Origin: Amycolatopsis sp. 195334CR
GTDB lineage: Bacteria > Actinomycetota > Actinomycetes > Mycobacteriales > Pseudonocardiaceae
Direction of reading: 5' to 3'
Length of the DNA: 64,000 bases
Assembly (NCBI RefSeq): GCF_017309385.1
Contig: NZ_JAFJMJ010000004.1
Span: 372,001 to 436,000 of the forward strand
Positions 34,752 through 45,662 of this stretch are shown piece after piece; position 1 is the stretch's first letter, and each line of letters begins with the position of its first letter. A program made the translations under genes and the position numbers. The notes beneath the pieces are model-generated. The model searched no databases and was not told the origin of the DNA. It saw nothing but the letters and a program-made list of their open reading frames with translations.

Positions 34752-35413
34752 GTGACGCGCACCGCCAAGACCGGACTCGAAGCTCTGCTCACGCCCGAGG
34801 AGAGCGTCCTGGTGCTCATCGACCACCAGCCCTACCAGTTCACCAACCTCCAGAGCCACGACTCCACGGTGATCGTCAACAACGTGGTCGGGCTGGCCAA
34901 GCTCGCCAAGGCCTTCGGCGTGCCCACCGTGCTGACCACGGTGATCGAGGAACGCGGCGGTTGCCTGATCAAGGCACTGCAGGACGTCTTCCCCGAGCAG
35001 AAGCCGATCAACCGCACGTTCATCAACACCTGGGAAGACCGCCGGGTGGTCGACGCGGTGGCGGAGACGGGCCGCAAGAAGCTGGTGATCGCCGGGCTGT
35101 GGACGGAGATCTGCGTGGCCATGCCCGCGATCCAGGCGCTGGGGGATGGCTACGACGTCTTTGTCGTCACCGACGCCTGCGGTGGGGTCAGCGCCGAAGC
35201 GCACGACATGGCGGTGCGCCGGATGGAGCAGGCCGGGGTGGTGCCCATCACCTGGATGGCCGTGTCCGGGGAATGGCAGCGCGACTGGGCTCGTGAGGCC
35301 ACGGTGGCCGAGCTCGCCGAGATCGTCCAGGAACACGGTGGTGCCAGCGGGATCGCCTACGCGTGGGAACTGCAGCTGCTGGCCACCGGCGGAACTGCCG
35401 CGGGGAAAGTCCA

Positions 35414-35417
<4 letters not shown>
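34752..35417 (+). CDS. Isochorismatase-family hydrolase (YcaC-like)
   Basis: A 221-residue cysteine hydrolase. Catalytic Asp in LVLIDHQPYQF (about 24), Lys in AETGRKKLVIAGLWTEICV and the nucleophilic Cys in WTEIC (about 118) match the isochorismatase superfamily, closest in style to E. coli YcaC. Physiological substrate unknown. GTG 34752 follows GAAGGAAA. Its TGA overlaps the GTG of the acetyltransferase-like gene. Confidence 0.9.
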
Positions 35418-37189
<1,772 letters not shown>

Positions 37190-37196
37190 ACCGGGG

Positions 37197-38396
37197 TCAG
37201 GTCCGGTCGGCCTGGCGGAGGGGGAGCGGCCGGACCACACCGGGGCGGGCGGGCATGCCGTCCGGCACGGGGAGCAGGCGGCGCCCGGCCGATTCCGGCC
37301 GGACGTTCGGCCCGCCGCCCGCCGGGACACCGGGCCGCGCCCGGATCAGCTCCTCTTCGATCCGGACGCCGATGCCCGCCGAGTCGCCGAGCACGAAGTG
37401 GCCGTCCTCCACGTGCACGTCGACGAGCACGCCGCGGGGTGGCCGGAGGTCCTGCAGTTCGGCGGCCAGGTGGTTCGGCGCCGAGGCGGCGGCGTGCAGC
37501 AGGCCGGCGGGGGTGGTGCCGACCGGGCTGACCGGCAGGTCGTGGGCGTGGGCCAGGGTGGCCACCCGCAGGAAGTGGGTGATGCCCCAGACCGCGCTGG
37601 TCTGGACCACGTCGAGGGCGCCGGCGGCGAGCAGCGGGCGGAACTGTTCGAGGCCGGACAGGTTCTCGCCGCCGGCGATCGAGGCGCGGACGCCCCGGCC
37701 GACGGCGGCGAGCCCGTCGGCGTCCCAGCGCCGGACCGGTTCCTCGACCCAGGTGAGGTCGAGGGTGCGTTCCAGTTCGCCCACGTGGCGCACGGCCTGC
37801 TTGCGGGACCACGACTCGTTCGCGTCGAGCATCAGCACGGGCCGCGGGCCGCGGGCGGCACCGGCGAGCACTTCGCGGACCAGCGTCAGCCGGTGCCGGT
37901 CCCGGTCGACGTCCAGCCCGCCCTTGAGCTTGGCCGCGCGCAGCCCGTGTTCGGCGTATTCCTGGTACACCACCACGAGTTCGGCGTCGGTGAGGCCGAT
38001 GTCCAAACCGGACGCGTAGGCGGGCACGCGCCGGTCGCGGCCGCCGAGCAGCCGCCAGAGCGGTTCCCCGGCGGCCTGGGCCTTGATGTCCCACAGCGCG
38101 GTGTCGAAGGCACCGATGGTGCCGAACACCGCGCCCGCGTGCCCGGCTTTGAACGTCTGCCGCAGCATGCGGTCGTAGAGCGCGGTGACCGCGCGCGGGT
38201 CTTCGCCGTCGATGGCGGCGAAGATCGCGTCGGCGTCGACGTGCGGCCCGAGGCCGACCCCGGTGATCCCCTCGTCGGTGTCCACCAGGACGATCGGCAC
38301 GGGCACCCGGCCGTCGGCGAACACGCCGTTGGCGTCCCCGACCGGCCGTCCCCATTCGTGGACCGTGTGCAGCGTTCGGAACCCGGTGATCCGCAT
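37197..38396 (-). CDS. Enolase-superfamily sugar-acid dehydratase (mandelate racemase type)
   Basis: A 399-residue enolase-superfamily protein. The capping domain leads to a barrel with KxK base pair in RAAKLKGG (about 155), metal ligands in LMLDANES (Asp about 192), WVEEPV (Glu about 218) and IAGGENL (Glu about 243), then VQTSAVWGITHFL and SPVGTT. It should dehydrate or epimerise a sugar acid; the acid is not clear. ATG 38396 is one base after the permease stop. Last gene of the leftward sugar operon. Confidence 0.85.
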   Translation of the reverse strand: MRITGFRTLHTVHEWGRPVGDANGVFADGRVPVPIVLVDTDEGITGVGLGPHVDADAIFAAIDGEDPRAVTALYDRMLRQTFKAGHAGAVFGTIGAFDTALWDIKAQAAGEPLWRLLGGRDRRVPAYASGLDIGLTDAELVVVYQEYAEHGLRAAKLKGGLDVDRDRHRLTLVREVLAGAARGPRPVLMLDANESWSRKQAVRHVGELERTLDLTWVEEPVRRWDADGLAAVGRGVRASIAGGENLSGLEQFRPLLAAGALDVVQTSAVWGITHFLRVATLAHAHDLPVSPVGTTPAGLLHAAASAPNHLAAELQDLRPPRGVLVDVHVEDGHFVLGDSAGIGVRIEEELIRARPGVPAGGGPNVRPESAGRRLLPVPDGMPARPGVVRPLPLRQADRT

Positions 38397-38397
38397 G

Positions 38398-39219
38398 TCA
38401 GCCCTTCGTGGACCCGGCGGTGACGCCTTCGGCGATGTGGCGCTGGAAGAACAGGTAGACCACCAGCACCGGCACGGCGGCGATCAGCACGCCGGCGGCG
38501 AAGACCGGGATGTTGTCGGAGTACTGCCCGCGCAGCGAGGTGACCCCGGCCATCAGCGTGCGGTTCCCGGCCGAGGGCATCAGCAGCAGCGCGATGAGCA
38601 CGTCGTTCCAGCAGAACAACGCGTCCAGCACGCCGACCGAGATCAGCGCCGGGGTGCCCATCGGCAGCATGATCCGCCGGTAGACCCCGAACGGGGTGTT
38701 GCCGTCGACCCTGGCCGCGTCGACGATCTCGGCCGGGATGTGCGCGTAGTAGCTCGCCATCAGGAAGATGGTGAACGGGAGGAATTGCGCGACGTAGGCG
38801 AGGACCAGCCCGGGACGGGTGTCGAGCAGCCCGAGGTCGGCCATCGTCCTGGCGAGCGGGACCATGATCACCTGGAACGGCACGAACAACGCCGCGAGGC
38901 AGCCGAGGAACAGCGCCCGCGAGCCGCGGAACCGCAGGCTGCCGATGGCGAATCCGGCCATCGACCCGAACCACAGCAGCAGGACCACCGCGCAGGTCAC
39001 CACGATGAGCGAAGTGGTGAAGTACCGCGCCATCCCGGCGTCGTCCCAGGCGGTGGCGAGGTTGTCCCACCGCGGGGAGTCCGTGGGGGAGAAGCGGTCG
39101 AGGACGTACTCGCGCCGGGTCTTCAGCGCGACGTTCGTGGTGAAGACCAGCGGGTAGATCGTGGCCAGCGCGAGCGCCGCCATCGGCACGGCGGCCAGCC
39201 ACCGGCCCGCGCCCGCCAT
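38398..39219 (-). CDS. Sugar ABC transporter permease (MalG type)
   Basis: A 273-residue permease with about six helices and an EAA loop (EIVDAARVDGNTPFGVYRRI). The start overlaps the upstream permease stop by one base (TGATG). Belongs to the importer of the 37-44 kb polysaccharide locus; no ATPase gene nearby, so a shared one is likely used. Confidence 0.93.
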   Translation of the reverse strand: MAGAGRWLAAVPMAALALATIYPLVFTTNVALKTRREYVLDRFSPTDSPRWDNLATAWDDAGMARYFTTSLIVVTCAVVLLLWFGSMAGFAIGSLRFRGSRALFLGCLAALFVPFQVIMVPLARTMADLGLLDTRPGLVLAYVAQFLPFTIFLMASYYAHIPAEIVDAARVDGNTPFGVYRRIMLPMGTPALISVGVLDALFCWNDVLIALLLMPSAGNRTLMAGVTSLRGQYSDNIPVFAAGVLIAAVPVLVVYLFFQRHIAEGVTAGSTKG

Positions 39220-40100
39220 CAGCCTTCCCCGCCCGACCGGCGGAGCAGGCTGATCTGCAGCAGGCCCGCGGCCACCATGACGAGGAAGAGCACGGTGGAC
39301 GCCGCCGAGGCCAGCGCCGGGCGGTCCAGCTGGCCCTGCTGGATCCAGATGTAGTACTCCGGCAGGTAGGTGGCGCCGCCCGGGCCGCCGCCGGTCATCA
39401 CGTAGAGCAGGCCGAACATCGAGGTGAGCAGCCCGATCATGGTGGTCACGAAGACGAACTGGATGGTGCGGGACAGGCCGGGCACGATCACGTGCCAGAT
39501 CAGCCGGGGCAGTGCCGCGCCGTCGATCCGCGCGGCGTCGAGCAGTGACGAGTCCAAAGTGGAGAAACCGGCGAGGAACACCACCAGCGCCATGCCGAAG
39601 GTCGCCCAGACGTACACGCCGACCACCGCGAAGAGGGCCACGTCCGGATCACCGAGCCAGTCGACCGGGCCGAGGCCGACGGCACCGAGCACGGCGTTGG
39701 CCGGGCCGTCGAAGGCCAGCAGCAGGTTGAAGATCGCCCCGGCGATCACCGGGGACAGCACGGCGGGGAAGAAGTAGACCCCGCGGAACACGCGGTGTCC
39801 CGGCACCCGCAGGTAGATGAACGTCGCGAGCAGCCCGGGGATCGCGACCGCCACCGGGAGCAGGAGGATCAGCAGCAGCACGTTCCGCAGCGCGCCGAGG
39901 AACAGCGGGTCGCCGAACAGGGTCGCGTAGTTGTCCAGCCCGACGGCCGTTCCGTCGCGTTCCCCGTCCCCGGTGAAGGAGAAGTTGACGCCGAGGCCCA
40001 GCGGGTACACCCGCAGCACGACGAGGACCAGCACGGCCGGGGCCACCAGCACGTACGGCGCGAGGCGATCCGCGCTCAGGCGGCGGGCACCGGCCGGCAC
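39219..40100 (-). CDS. Sugar ABC transporter permease (MalF type)
   Basis: A 293-residue permease with about six helices; first helix YVLVAPAVLVLVVLRVYPL, EAA loop LLDAARIDGAALPRLIWHV. GTG 40100 comes four bases after the binding-protein stop. Partner of the permease at 38398. Confidence 0.93.
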   Translation of the reverse strand: MPAGARRLSADRLAPYVLVAPAVLVLVVLRVYPLGLGVNFSFTGDGERDGTAVGLDNYATLFGDPLFLGALRNVLLLILLLPVAVAIPGLLATFIYLRVPGHRVFRGVYFFPAVLSPVIAGAIFNLLLAFDGPANAVLGAVGLGPVDWLGDPDVALFAVVGVYVWATFGMALVVFLAGFSTLDSSLLDAARIDGAALPRLIWHVIVPGLSRTIQFVFVTTMIGLLTSMFGLLYVMTGGGPGGATYLPEYYIWIQQGQLDRPALASAASTVLFLVMVAAGLLQISLLRRSGGEG

Positions 40101-40104
40101 CCGG

Positions 40105-41370
40105 TCAGCCGTCCCGGTCCGAGGCGGCCAGCTGCGCCAGCGCGTCGTCGACGGTGACCGAGCCGCTGAGCAGTTGCTGGGACAGCCGCCCCATCAGGTC
40201 GAGGGTCGACGAGGACAGGGCCACGTGCAGGGCGGGCCTGCCGCCGGCGATCCCGGAGACGATCTCGGAGACGACCGGGCCCGCCTCCGACACGTCGAGG
40301 GAGGTGTCCGCGGCGATCGCACCGGCGCCGGTGTGGAACGCCGCCAGTGCGTCCTTTGTGGTCAGTGAGCGGACGAGGTCGGCGGCGCGCGCGGGATCGG
40401 CGGTCCACCTGGTCACCGCGTACCCGATGCCGCCGTCGTAGGGCAGGCTCGGTGCCGTGCCCGCGGTGATCACCGGTGCCCGCAGCACGCCGAGGTCGGC
40501 GGGGTCGAGGAACTCGCCGAAGTCCTGCCAGTGCCCGACATCCGACATCAGCCCGATGACGTGGGCCGCCTCGCCGGACTGGAACTTCGCGAAGGAGTCG
40601 TTGAACATCGCGGTCGAGTTGGCGCCTTCGGTGTTGAGCCCCGCGGCGTCGGTCTCGGTCCACAGCTCGAAGATCCGCTTCACGTTCGGCGAGGACCAGT
40701 CGCGTTTCCCGGCGATCCAGTCGCGGTACTCCTGGTCGGTGAGGGCGCCCGAACCCAGGCCCGAGAGGAAGAACTGGATTCCGGCGCCTTCCTTGTTGCC
40801 GAGCGCGAAGCAGCGCGCGCCGGTCCTGTCCTTGATCGTGGCGCACCGGGCGGTGAGGTCGTTCCAGGTCGCGGGCGGGCTGTCCGGGTCGAGGCCCGCT
40901 TCCCGGTACAGCTTCTTGTTGAAGTAGATCGGATGACCCTGCAGCGTGACCGGTGAGGCGTAGGTCTTGCCGTTCGCGCCGAACGCGTCCCAGCCCGTCA
41001 GCCGGTTCCGGTCCTCGGCGACGTAGGGATCCAGCGGCACGAGCGCGTCCACCCGGTCGCGGATCCGGCCGCCACCGTTGAACAACACCACGTCCGGCCC
41101 CGCACCGGCCTGGATGGCGGTGCCGAGCAGGGTGTAGTACTGGTCGAACGGCTGCGCCACGAACTCGACGGTGACGCCGGGGTGCTTGCCCGCGAAGTCG
41201 GCCTTCGCCTTTTCGAGGTAGGCGGCCGCGGCGGGATCACCGGACTTCCAGTCCCAGACCACCAGCTTGCCCGTTCCGGTGGAGGACGATTCGGGGCCCG
41301 AAGCGCTCCCGCAACCCGCTAGTGCCAGCGTTGCCAGCAGCGCCACCGCCCACCGTGCCGGACGCTTCAC
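40105..41370 (-). CDS. Sugar-binding lipoprotein of ABC transporter
   Basis: A 421-residue family-1 solute-binding lipoprotein. Signal peptide with lipobox LAGC (Cys about 20), then VWDWKSGDPAAAAYLEKAKADF and GHPIYFNKKLYREAGLDP, typical of oligosaccharide receptors. The GTG start overlaps the beta-helix enzyme stop (GTGA). It probably receives oligosaccharides released by the surrounding secreted enzymes. Confidence 0.93.
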   Translation of the reverse strand: MKRPARWAVALLATLALAGCGSASGPESSSTGTGKLVVWDWKSGDPAAAAYLEKAKADFAGKHPGVTVEFVAQPFDQYYTLLGTAIQAGAGPDVVLFNGGGRIRDRVDALVPLDPYVAEDRNRLTGWDAFGANGKTYASPVTLQGHPIYFNKKLYREAGLDPDSPPATWNDLTARCATIKDRTGARCFALGNKEGAGIQFFLSGLGSGALTDQEYRDWIAGKRDWSSPNVKRIFELWTETDAAGLNTEGANSTAMFNDSFAKFQSGEAAHVIGLMSDVGHWQDFGEFLDPADLGVLRAPVITAGTAPSLPYDGGIGYAVTRWTADPARAADLVRSLTTKDALAAFHTGAGAIAADTSLDVSEAGPVVSEIVSGIAGGRPALHVALSSSTLDLMGRLSQQLLSGSVTVDDALAQLAASDRDG

Positions 41371-43721
41371 TTCCGGCTCCACTGCTGGTTCGCCCCGCCG
41401 TGACAGGACCAGAGGTGGACCACGGTCCCGTTCGCGGTCCCGCCGCCGCTGGCGTCCAGGCACAGCCCCGAGTGCACGCCGGTGATGGTGCCGTTGGCGT
41501 TGAGGTTCCACTGCTGGTTGGTGCCGCCGTGGCAGGCCCAGGTGAGTACCGCGGTGCCGTTGGCCGTTCCCTTCCCGGACGCGTCGAGGCAGTTGCCGCC
41601 GAGGCCGACGAGTTGCTTGCCGGCGGTGTGGGTCCACTGCTGACCGGCGGTGCCGTTGCAGTCCCAGAGCCGGGTTCCGGTGCCGTTGACGTCGACGCAG
41701 CGGCCCGACTGGTTGCCGACGATGGTGCCGGTCGGCGGCCCGCTGCCGGTCCTGGGCCCGGCGTTCGCCATCACGGCCTGGGCACCGGCGGGCCAGTTCC
41801 CGTTGGTCACGGTGACATTGCCCTGCACCACGTTGCCCCGGTCGCCGTGGGTGATGTTGGTGCTGCCGTTGGCCGACCAGTTCCCGGTCACGGTCCAGTT
41901 GCCCATGTTCTCGCCGCCCCAGTAGTTGGCCGTGGCCCAGGTGCCGGTGGCGGAGAAGACGTTGCCGGTGGCGGTGTAGTACTTCGACCCCTCGTCGAAG
42001 TAGAGGCCGAAGTGGCCGTTCGTCCGCAGGCAGTGGTTGCCGCTGATCTCCGCGCCCGGGTTCCACGCCAGGGTGTAGACGCAGCCGCCGTCGTTCATCT
42101 GCTGCATGACGTCGTGGACGTAGTTGCCGACGAGCCGGTTGCCGGAGGCGGTGGTGGGGGTGGAGTACCGCGGCTGGTAGTTGTACAGGCCGCGGTTGGC
42201 GTAGTGGTCGCTGCCGCCCGCGTCGTTGCTGCCCCAGCCGTAGCCGATGGACATGCCGGAGTAGGGCAGGTTGTAGACCTCGTTGTGGGTCACGTTCGTG
42301 GTGGTGACGTAGGTGGTCAGCACCGAGACGTTGCCCCGGTAGTCCAGGCCGAGGTCGTGGATGCGGTTGTCGCTGACGGTGATGTTCCGGTTGGTCATCC
42401 GCGGGTCGCCGGGGTGGTGCGCGTCGGCGCGGACCCCACCGGCGACGATGCCGCCCGCGGAGTTGCGGGCGATCTCGGAACCGCTGACGGTGATGTCGCT
42501 CGCGCCGAGGCCGACCCCGGTGGCGTGGGCGTTGGCGTCGTTGCCGATGCCGATGGCCGTCTGGCCGAGGTTGACGAACTCGGAGTCGTCGAAGGTGATG
42601 CGCGCGGCGGCGGAAACCTGCACCGCGGCGGGCATCTGCTGCCAGTGCGGCCGGGCGGCTTCGAACTGCTGGCAGCCGTTCTGGCAGGAGGTCAGCCGGT
42701 CGGCCGGCCAGTTCCAGTTGCCCGCGAGGTAGGCGCCGGTCTGCTGGTCGGCGTACCCCTGGTCGCCGCTGGGGCCGAGCCAGCTCGTGCCGGTGAAGGT
42801 GATCCCGCTGAAGGTGAGGTCGTGCGCTGGCGCGTCGTAGGTGCCGCCGACGTGCACCAGCGACTGCAGCACCGGCAGTTCCACGCTGACCTCGGCCAGG
42901 TTCTGCCCGGCGAGCGGGCGGTAGTACAGCGCGCCGGTCGGCGGGCTGAGGTACCACTCGCCGGGGGCGTCGAGGAATTCGTAGGCGTTGGCCAGGGAGA
43001 ACGGACCTGCCCGGTGCGGGGCGGTGAGCGTGTCGTAGCCGAAGGTGTTGTTGTTCCACGCGGGCTGCCGCATGGTGATGACGTTCCCGCTGATGCCCTG
43101 CACGGGCGAATACCGGTCGGTGAACGAGTTGACGCTCTCCACCTCGACCCGGTTCTGGCCGGTCAGGTTGTTCAGGTAAGTCAGCTCGGGGCTGGAGAAG
43201 GTCATGCCCGTGCTGGTGAAGGTGAAGGCGGACCGGTTGACCTGCGTGCGCGCGCGGGTGGCGATCGCGCCGTCGACGTACAGCTGCCGCGAGTCGATCC
43301 CGGCGCCGACGTTCGCGCGCCAGATGTTCTTGCCGGCGTCGGCGATCGACCAGCCGGTGACGGCGCGGGCGCCGGTGATCACCGGACGGGCCGACGGCGC
43401 CGCCCGCCACACCACGCGGTGTCCATTGTGGCCGGAGTCGGCCGCGGAGAACCGCAGTGGCGCGGAAAGGCGGTAGGTGCCGCCGGCCAGTTCCACCACG
43501 ATGTCGCCGGACATCGCACCGGCCAGCGCCCGCACCGCGGCCTGCGCGCCGGACAGCGAGCACGGATCGGCGGCGGCGCAACTGGTGCCGCTGCCGGACG
43601 GTGCGGCGTGGAGCGTGGTCGTGGCCGCCACGGCGGCCGGTGCCGGGGTCAGCACCGCGAACGCGGCGGTCAGGGCCAGGAGTACGGACAGCGGTCTGCG
43701 CACCACGGAGGACGCGAACAC
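41367..43721 (-). CDS. Secreted GH141-like right-handed beta-helix hydrolase with CBM13
   Basis: A 784-residue secreted enzyme. Signal peptide about 1-33; a parallel beta-helix region (about 40-640) containing APSARPVITGARAVTGW and RQLYVDGAIATRART, the pattern of family GH141 (members known as alpha-L-fucosidase and xylanase). C-terminal ricin/CBM13 trefoil (about 655-784; GRCVDVNG, NCLDASG, LCLDASG with QQW motifs). GTG 43721 has AAGGAG upstream. First gene of the leftward operon; family call is by pattern, so substrate is tentative. Confidence 0.82.
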   Translation of the reverse strand: MFASSVVRRPLSVLLALTAAFAVLTPAPAAVAATTTLHAAPSGSGTSCAAADPCSLSGAQAAVRALAGAMSGDIVVELAGGTYRLSAPLRFSAADSGHNGHRVVWRAAPSARPVITGARAVTGWSIADAGKNIWRANVGAGIDSRQLYVDGAIATRARTQVNRSAFTFTSTGMTFSSPELTYLNNLTGQNRVEVESVNSFTDRYSPVQGISGNVITMRQPAWNNNTFGYDTLTAPHRAGPFSLANAYEFLDAPGEWYLSPPTGALYYRPLAGQNLAEVSVELPVLQSLVHVGGTYDAPAHDLTFSGITFTGTSWLGPSGDQGYADQQTGAYLAGNWNWPADRLTSCQNGCQQFEAARPHWQQMPAAVQVSAAARITFDDSEFVNLGQTAIGIGNDANAHATGVGLGASDITVSGSEIARNSAGGIVAGGVRADAHHPGDPRMTNRNITVSDNRIHDLGLDYRGNVSVLTTYVTTTNVTHNEVYNLPYSGMSIGYGWGSNDAGGSDHYANRGLYNYQPRYSTPTTASGNRLVGNYVHDVMQQMNDGGCVYTLAWNPGAEISGNHCLRTNGHFGLYFDEGSKYYTATGNVFSATGTWATANYWGGENMGNWTVTGNWSANGSTNITHGDRGNVVQGNVTVTNGNWPAGAQAVMANAGPRTGSGPPTGTIVGNQSGRCVDVNGTGTRLWDCNGTAGQQWTHTAGKQLVGLGGNCLDASGKGTANGTAVLTWACHGGTNQQWNLNANGTITGVHSGLCLDASGGGTANGTVVHLWSCHGGANQQWSRK

Positions 43722-43845
43722 GGGATCTCCTTGGGGTGAGGGGAGGTGCTCGGCGTCGGACGACCGGTCACGTCGGACGGGGCAGCGCTGCGGCACCAGT
43801 GGACCACATAAGCCAACTCATCGACAAGCGCGTCAGCCAGATGGA

Positions 43846-43856
43846 TCAGACTCATC
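43846..43856. promoter_or_regulatory. Repeated promoter element TCAGACTCATC, copy 1
   Basis: TCAGACTCATC lies in the 294-base gap between the divergent GH141 and GH27 genes, 125 bases before the GH141 start. It matches copy 2 at 43969 at ten of eleven bases and shares GACTCATCG with 61938-61946 before the FCD/GntR gene. The rest of the gap (43722-44015) holds no gene. Confidence 0.5.
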
Positions 43857-43968
43857 GTGTCGACTGCGGCCGGGGCCCCGATGTGCGAGCGGCCGAACAT
43901 TGGCTTGACCACAGCGCAACGAGCCGGGTTATGGTGTTCACCGGGCCGCCACCCTCGTAGGAAATGTG

Positions 43969-43982
43969 TCAGATTCATCTGA
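43969..43982. promoter_or_regulatory. Repeated promoter element, palindromic copy 2
   Basis: TCAGATTCATCTGA is a perfect 6-2-6 palindrome 33 bases before the GH27 start, and copy 2 of the element at 43846. Size and symmetry fit a GntR/FadR-type operator. The pair is placed to control both arms of the divergent locus. Confidence 0.6.
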
Positions 43983-44015
43983 TCCGTGCCGTCACGGCAA
44001 CGAAGGAGTTGGGCG

Positions 44016-45662
44016 ATGAGGCCCGCGCGACCCGGTATCTTCCTGGCCCGCCTGCTCGCGGTCGTCCTGACCGTGGTGGCGGGCGTGTTCGTCCCGGCCC
44101 CACCCCAGCCCGTGGCCGCGCCCGGCAGTCCGGCGGTGACGCCCCCGCTGGGGTGGAACAGCTGGAACAGCTTCGGCTGCGGGGTGACCGAAGCGCTGGT
44201 CCGCCAGGCGGCCGACGCGATGGTCGGCTCGGGGATGCGGGACGCCGGTTACCGGTACGTGGTGGTCGACGACTGCTGGTTCGACCCGCAACGCGACGCC
44301 CAGGGCAACCTGCGCGCCCACCCGACGAAGTTCCCCAGCGGGATGAAGGCGCTCGGCGACTACCTCCACGGCCGCGGCCTGAAGTTCGGGATCTACCAGG
44401 TGCCCACCGAACGCACCTGCGCGCAGCGCGTCGGCACGCACCCCGGTTCGACCGGCAGCGCGGGCCACGAGGTCCAGGACGCGAACACCTTCGCCGCCTG
44501 GGGCGTCGACTACGTCAAGTACGACTGGTGCTCACCGGAGGGCACGCGGGACGAGCAGGTCGCCCGGTTCACGCTGATGCGGGACGCGCTGCGGGCGACG
44601 GGACGGCCGATCGTCTACAGCATCAACCCCAACAGCTTCCACGCCATCACCGGGGACAAGTACGACTGGGGCGCGGTCGCCGACCTGTGGCGGACCACCG
44701 AGGACCTGCTCGACATCTGGCAGAACGGGAACGTCAACAGCTATCCGATGGGCGTCGGGAACGTGGTCGACGTGACCGCCCCGCTGGCCGCGCAGGCCGG
44801 GCCCGGCCACTGGAACGACCCGGACATGCTGGTGGTCGGGCGGCCGGGGCTGACGCTGACCGAGTCGCGCGCGCACTTCGCGTTGTGGGCGCTGATGGCC
44901 GCGCCGCTGATGGCGGGCAACGACCTCCGCACCATGTCCGCCGACGTCAGCGCGATCCTGCGCAACCCGCGGCTGCTGGCGGTGAACCAGGACGCGCTCG
45001 GCGCCGGCGGGCGGCGGGTGCGGGACGACGGCAACGCCGAGGTGTTCGCCAAACCGCTGTCGGACGGCTCGGTCGCGGTCGGGTTGTTCAACCGCGGCGG
45101 CGGTACCGCGACGATCAGCACCACGGCCGCCCAGCTCGGCCTCACCGGCGGGTCGTTCACGCTGACCGACCTGTGGACCGGTGCCACGTCGAGCACCACC
45201 GGCCAGGTCAGCGCGAGCGTCTCGGCGCACGGCGTGGCGGCGTACCGGATCTCCGGCGGCACACCGCTGGCCGCCACGACGGCCCGCCTGCGTGGTGAGG
45301 GTTCGGGCCGCTGCCTCGACGTCGACAACGGCTCGACCGCGGCCGGCGCGAACACGCTGATCTGGGACTGCCACACCGCGGCGAACCAGCTGTGGACGAC
45401 CTGGGCGGGTGGCGAGATCCGCGTCTTCGGTGACAAGTGCCTCGACGCCTACAACCACGGCACCACCAACGGGACCCGCGTGGTGACCTGGCCGTGCAAC
45501 GGCCAGGCCAACCAGAAGTGGACACTGGGCGCGAACGGGTCCATCACGAACGCCGGTTCGGGACTCTGCCTGGACGTCAACGGGGCGGGTACGGCGAACG
45601 GCACGACCGTGGTCCTCTGGACCTGCAACGGGCAGGCCAACCAGCGATGGGTGCGTGGGTGA
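44016..45662 (+). CDS. Secreted GH27 alpha-galactosidase with CBM13
   Basis: A 548-residue enzyme: signal peptide about 1-35, GH27 barrel and beta-sandwich about 40-405, ricin trefoil about 415-548. Nucleophile Asp170 (YVKYDWCS) and acid/base Asp268 (WNDPDM) are present. VVDDCW keeps both aspartates of alpha-galactosidases, arguing against the beta-L-arabinopyranosidase branch of GH27. ATG 44016 follows AAGGAG. First of five rightward genes. Confidence 0.92.
   Translation: MRPARPGIFLARLLAVVLTVVAGVFVPAPPQPVAAPGSPAVTPPLGWNSWNSFGCGVTEALVRQAADAMVGSGMRDAGYRYVVVDDCWFDPQRDAQGNLRAHPTKFPSGMKALGDYLHGRGLKFGIYQVPTERTCAQRVGTHPGSTGSAGHEVQDANTFAAWGVDYVKYDWCSPEGTRDEQVARFTLMRDALRATGRPIVYSINPNSFHAITGDKYDWGAVADLWRTTEDLLDIWQNGNVNSYPMGVGNVVDVTAPLAAQAGPGHWNDPDMLVVGRPGLTLTESRAHFALWALMAAPLMAGNDLRTMSADVSAILRNPRLLAVNQDALGAGGRRVRDDGNAEVFAKPLSDGSVAVGLFNRGGGTATISTTAAQLGLTGGSFTLTDLWTGATSSTTGQVSASVSAHGVAAYRISGGTPLAATTARLRGEGSGRCLDVDNGSTAAGANTLIWDCHTAANQLWTTWAGGEIRVFGDKCLDAYNHGTTNGTRVVTWPCNGQANQKWTLGANGSITNAGSGLCLDVNGAGTANGTTVVLWTCNGQANQRWVRG

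Noticed and set aside
41322..43739. 805-residue open frame opposite the GH141-like gene
   Set aside because: Val/Gly/Arg-rich low-complexity product with no domain, exactly antisense to a gene with clear family motifs. It is a GC-bias shadow.
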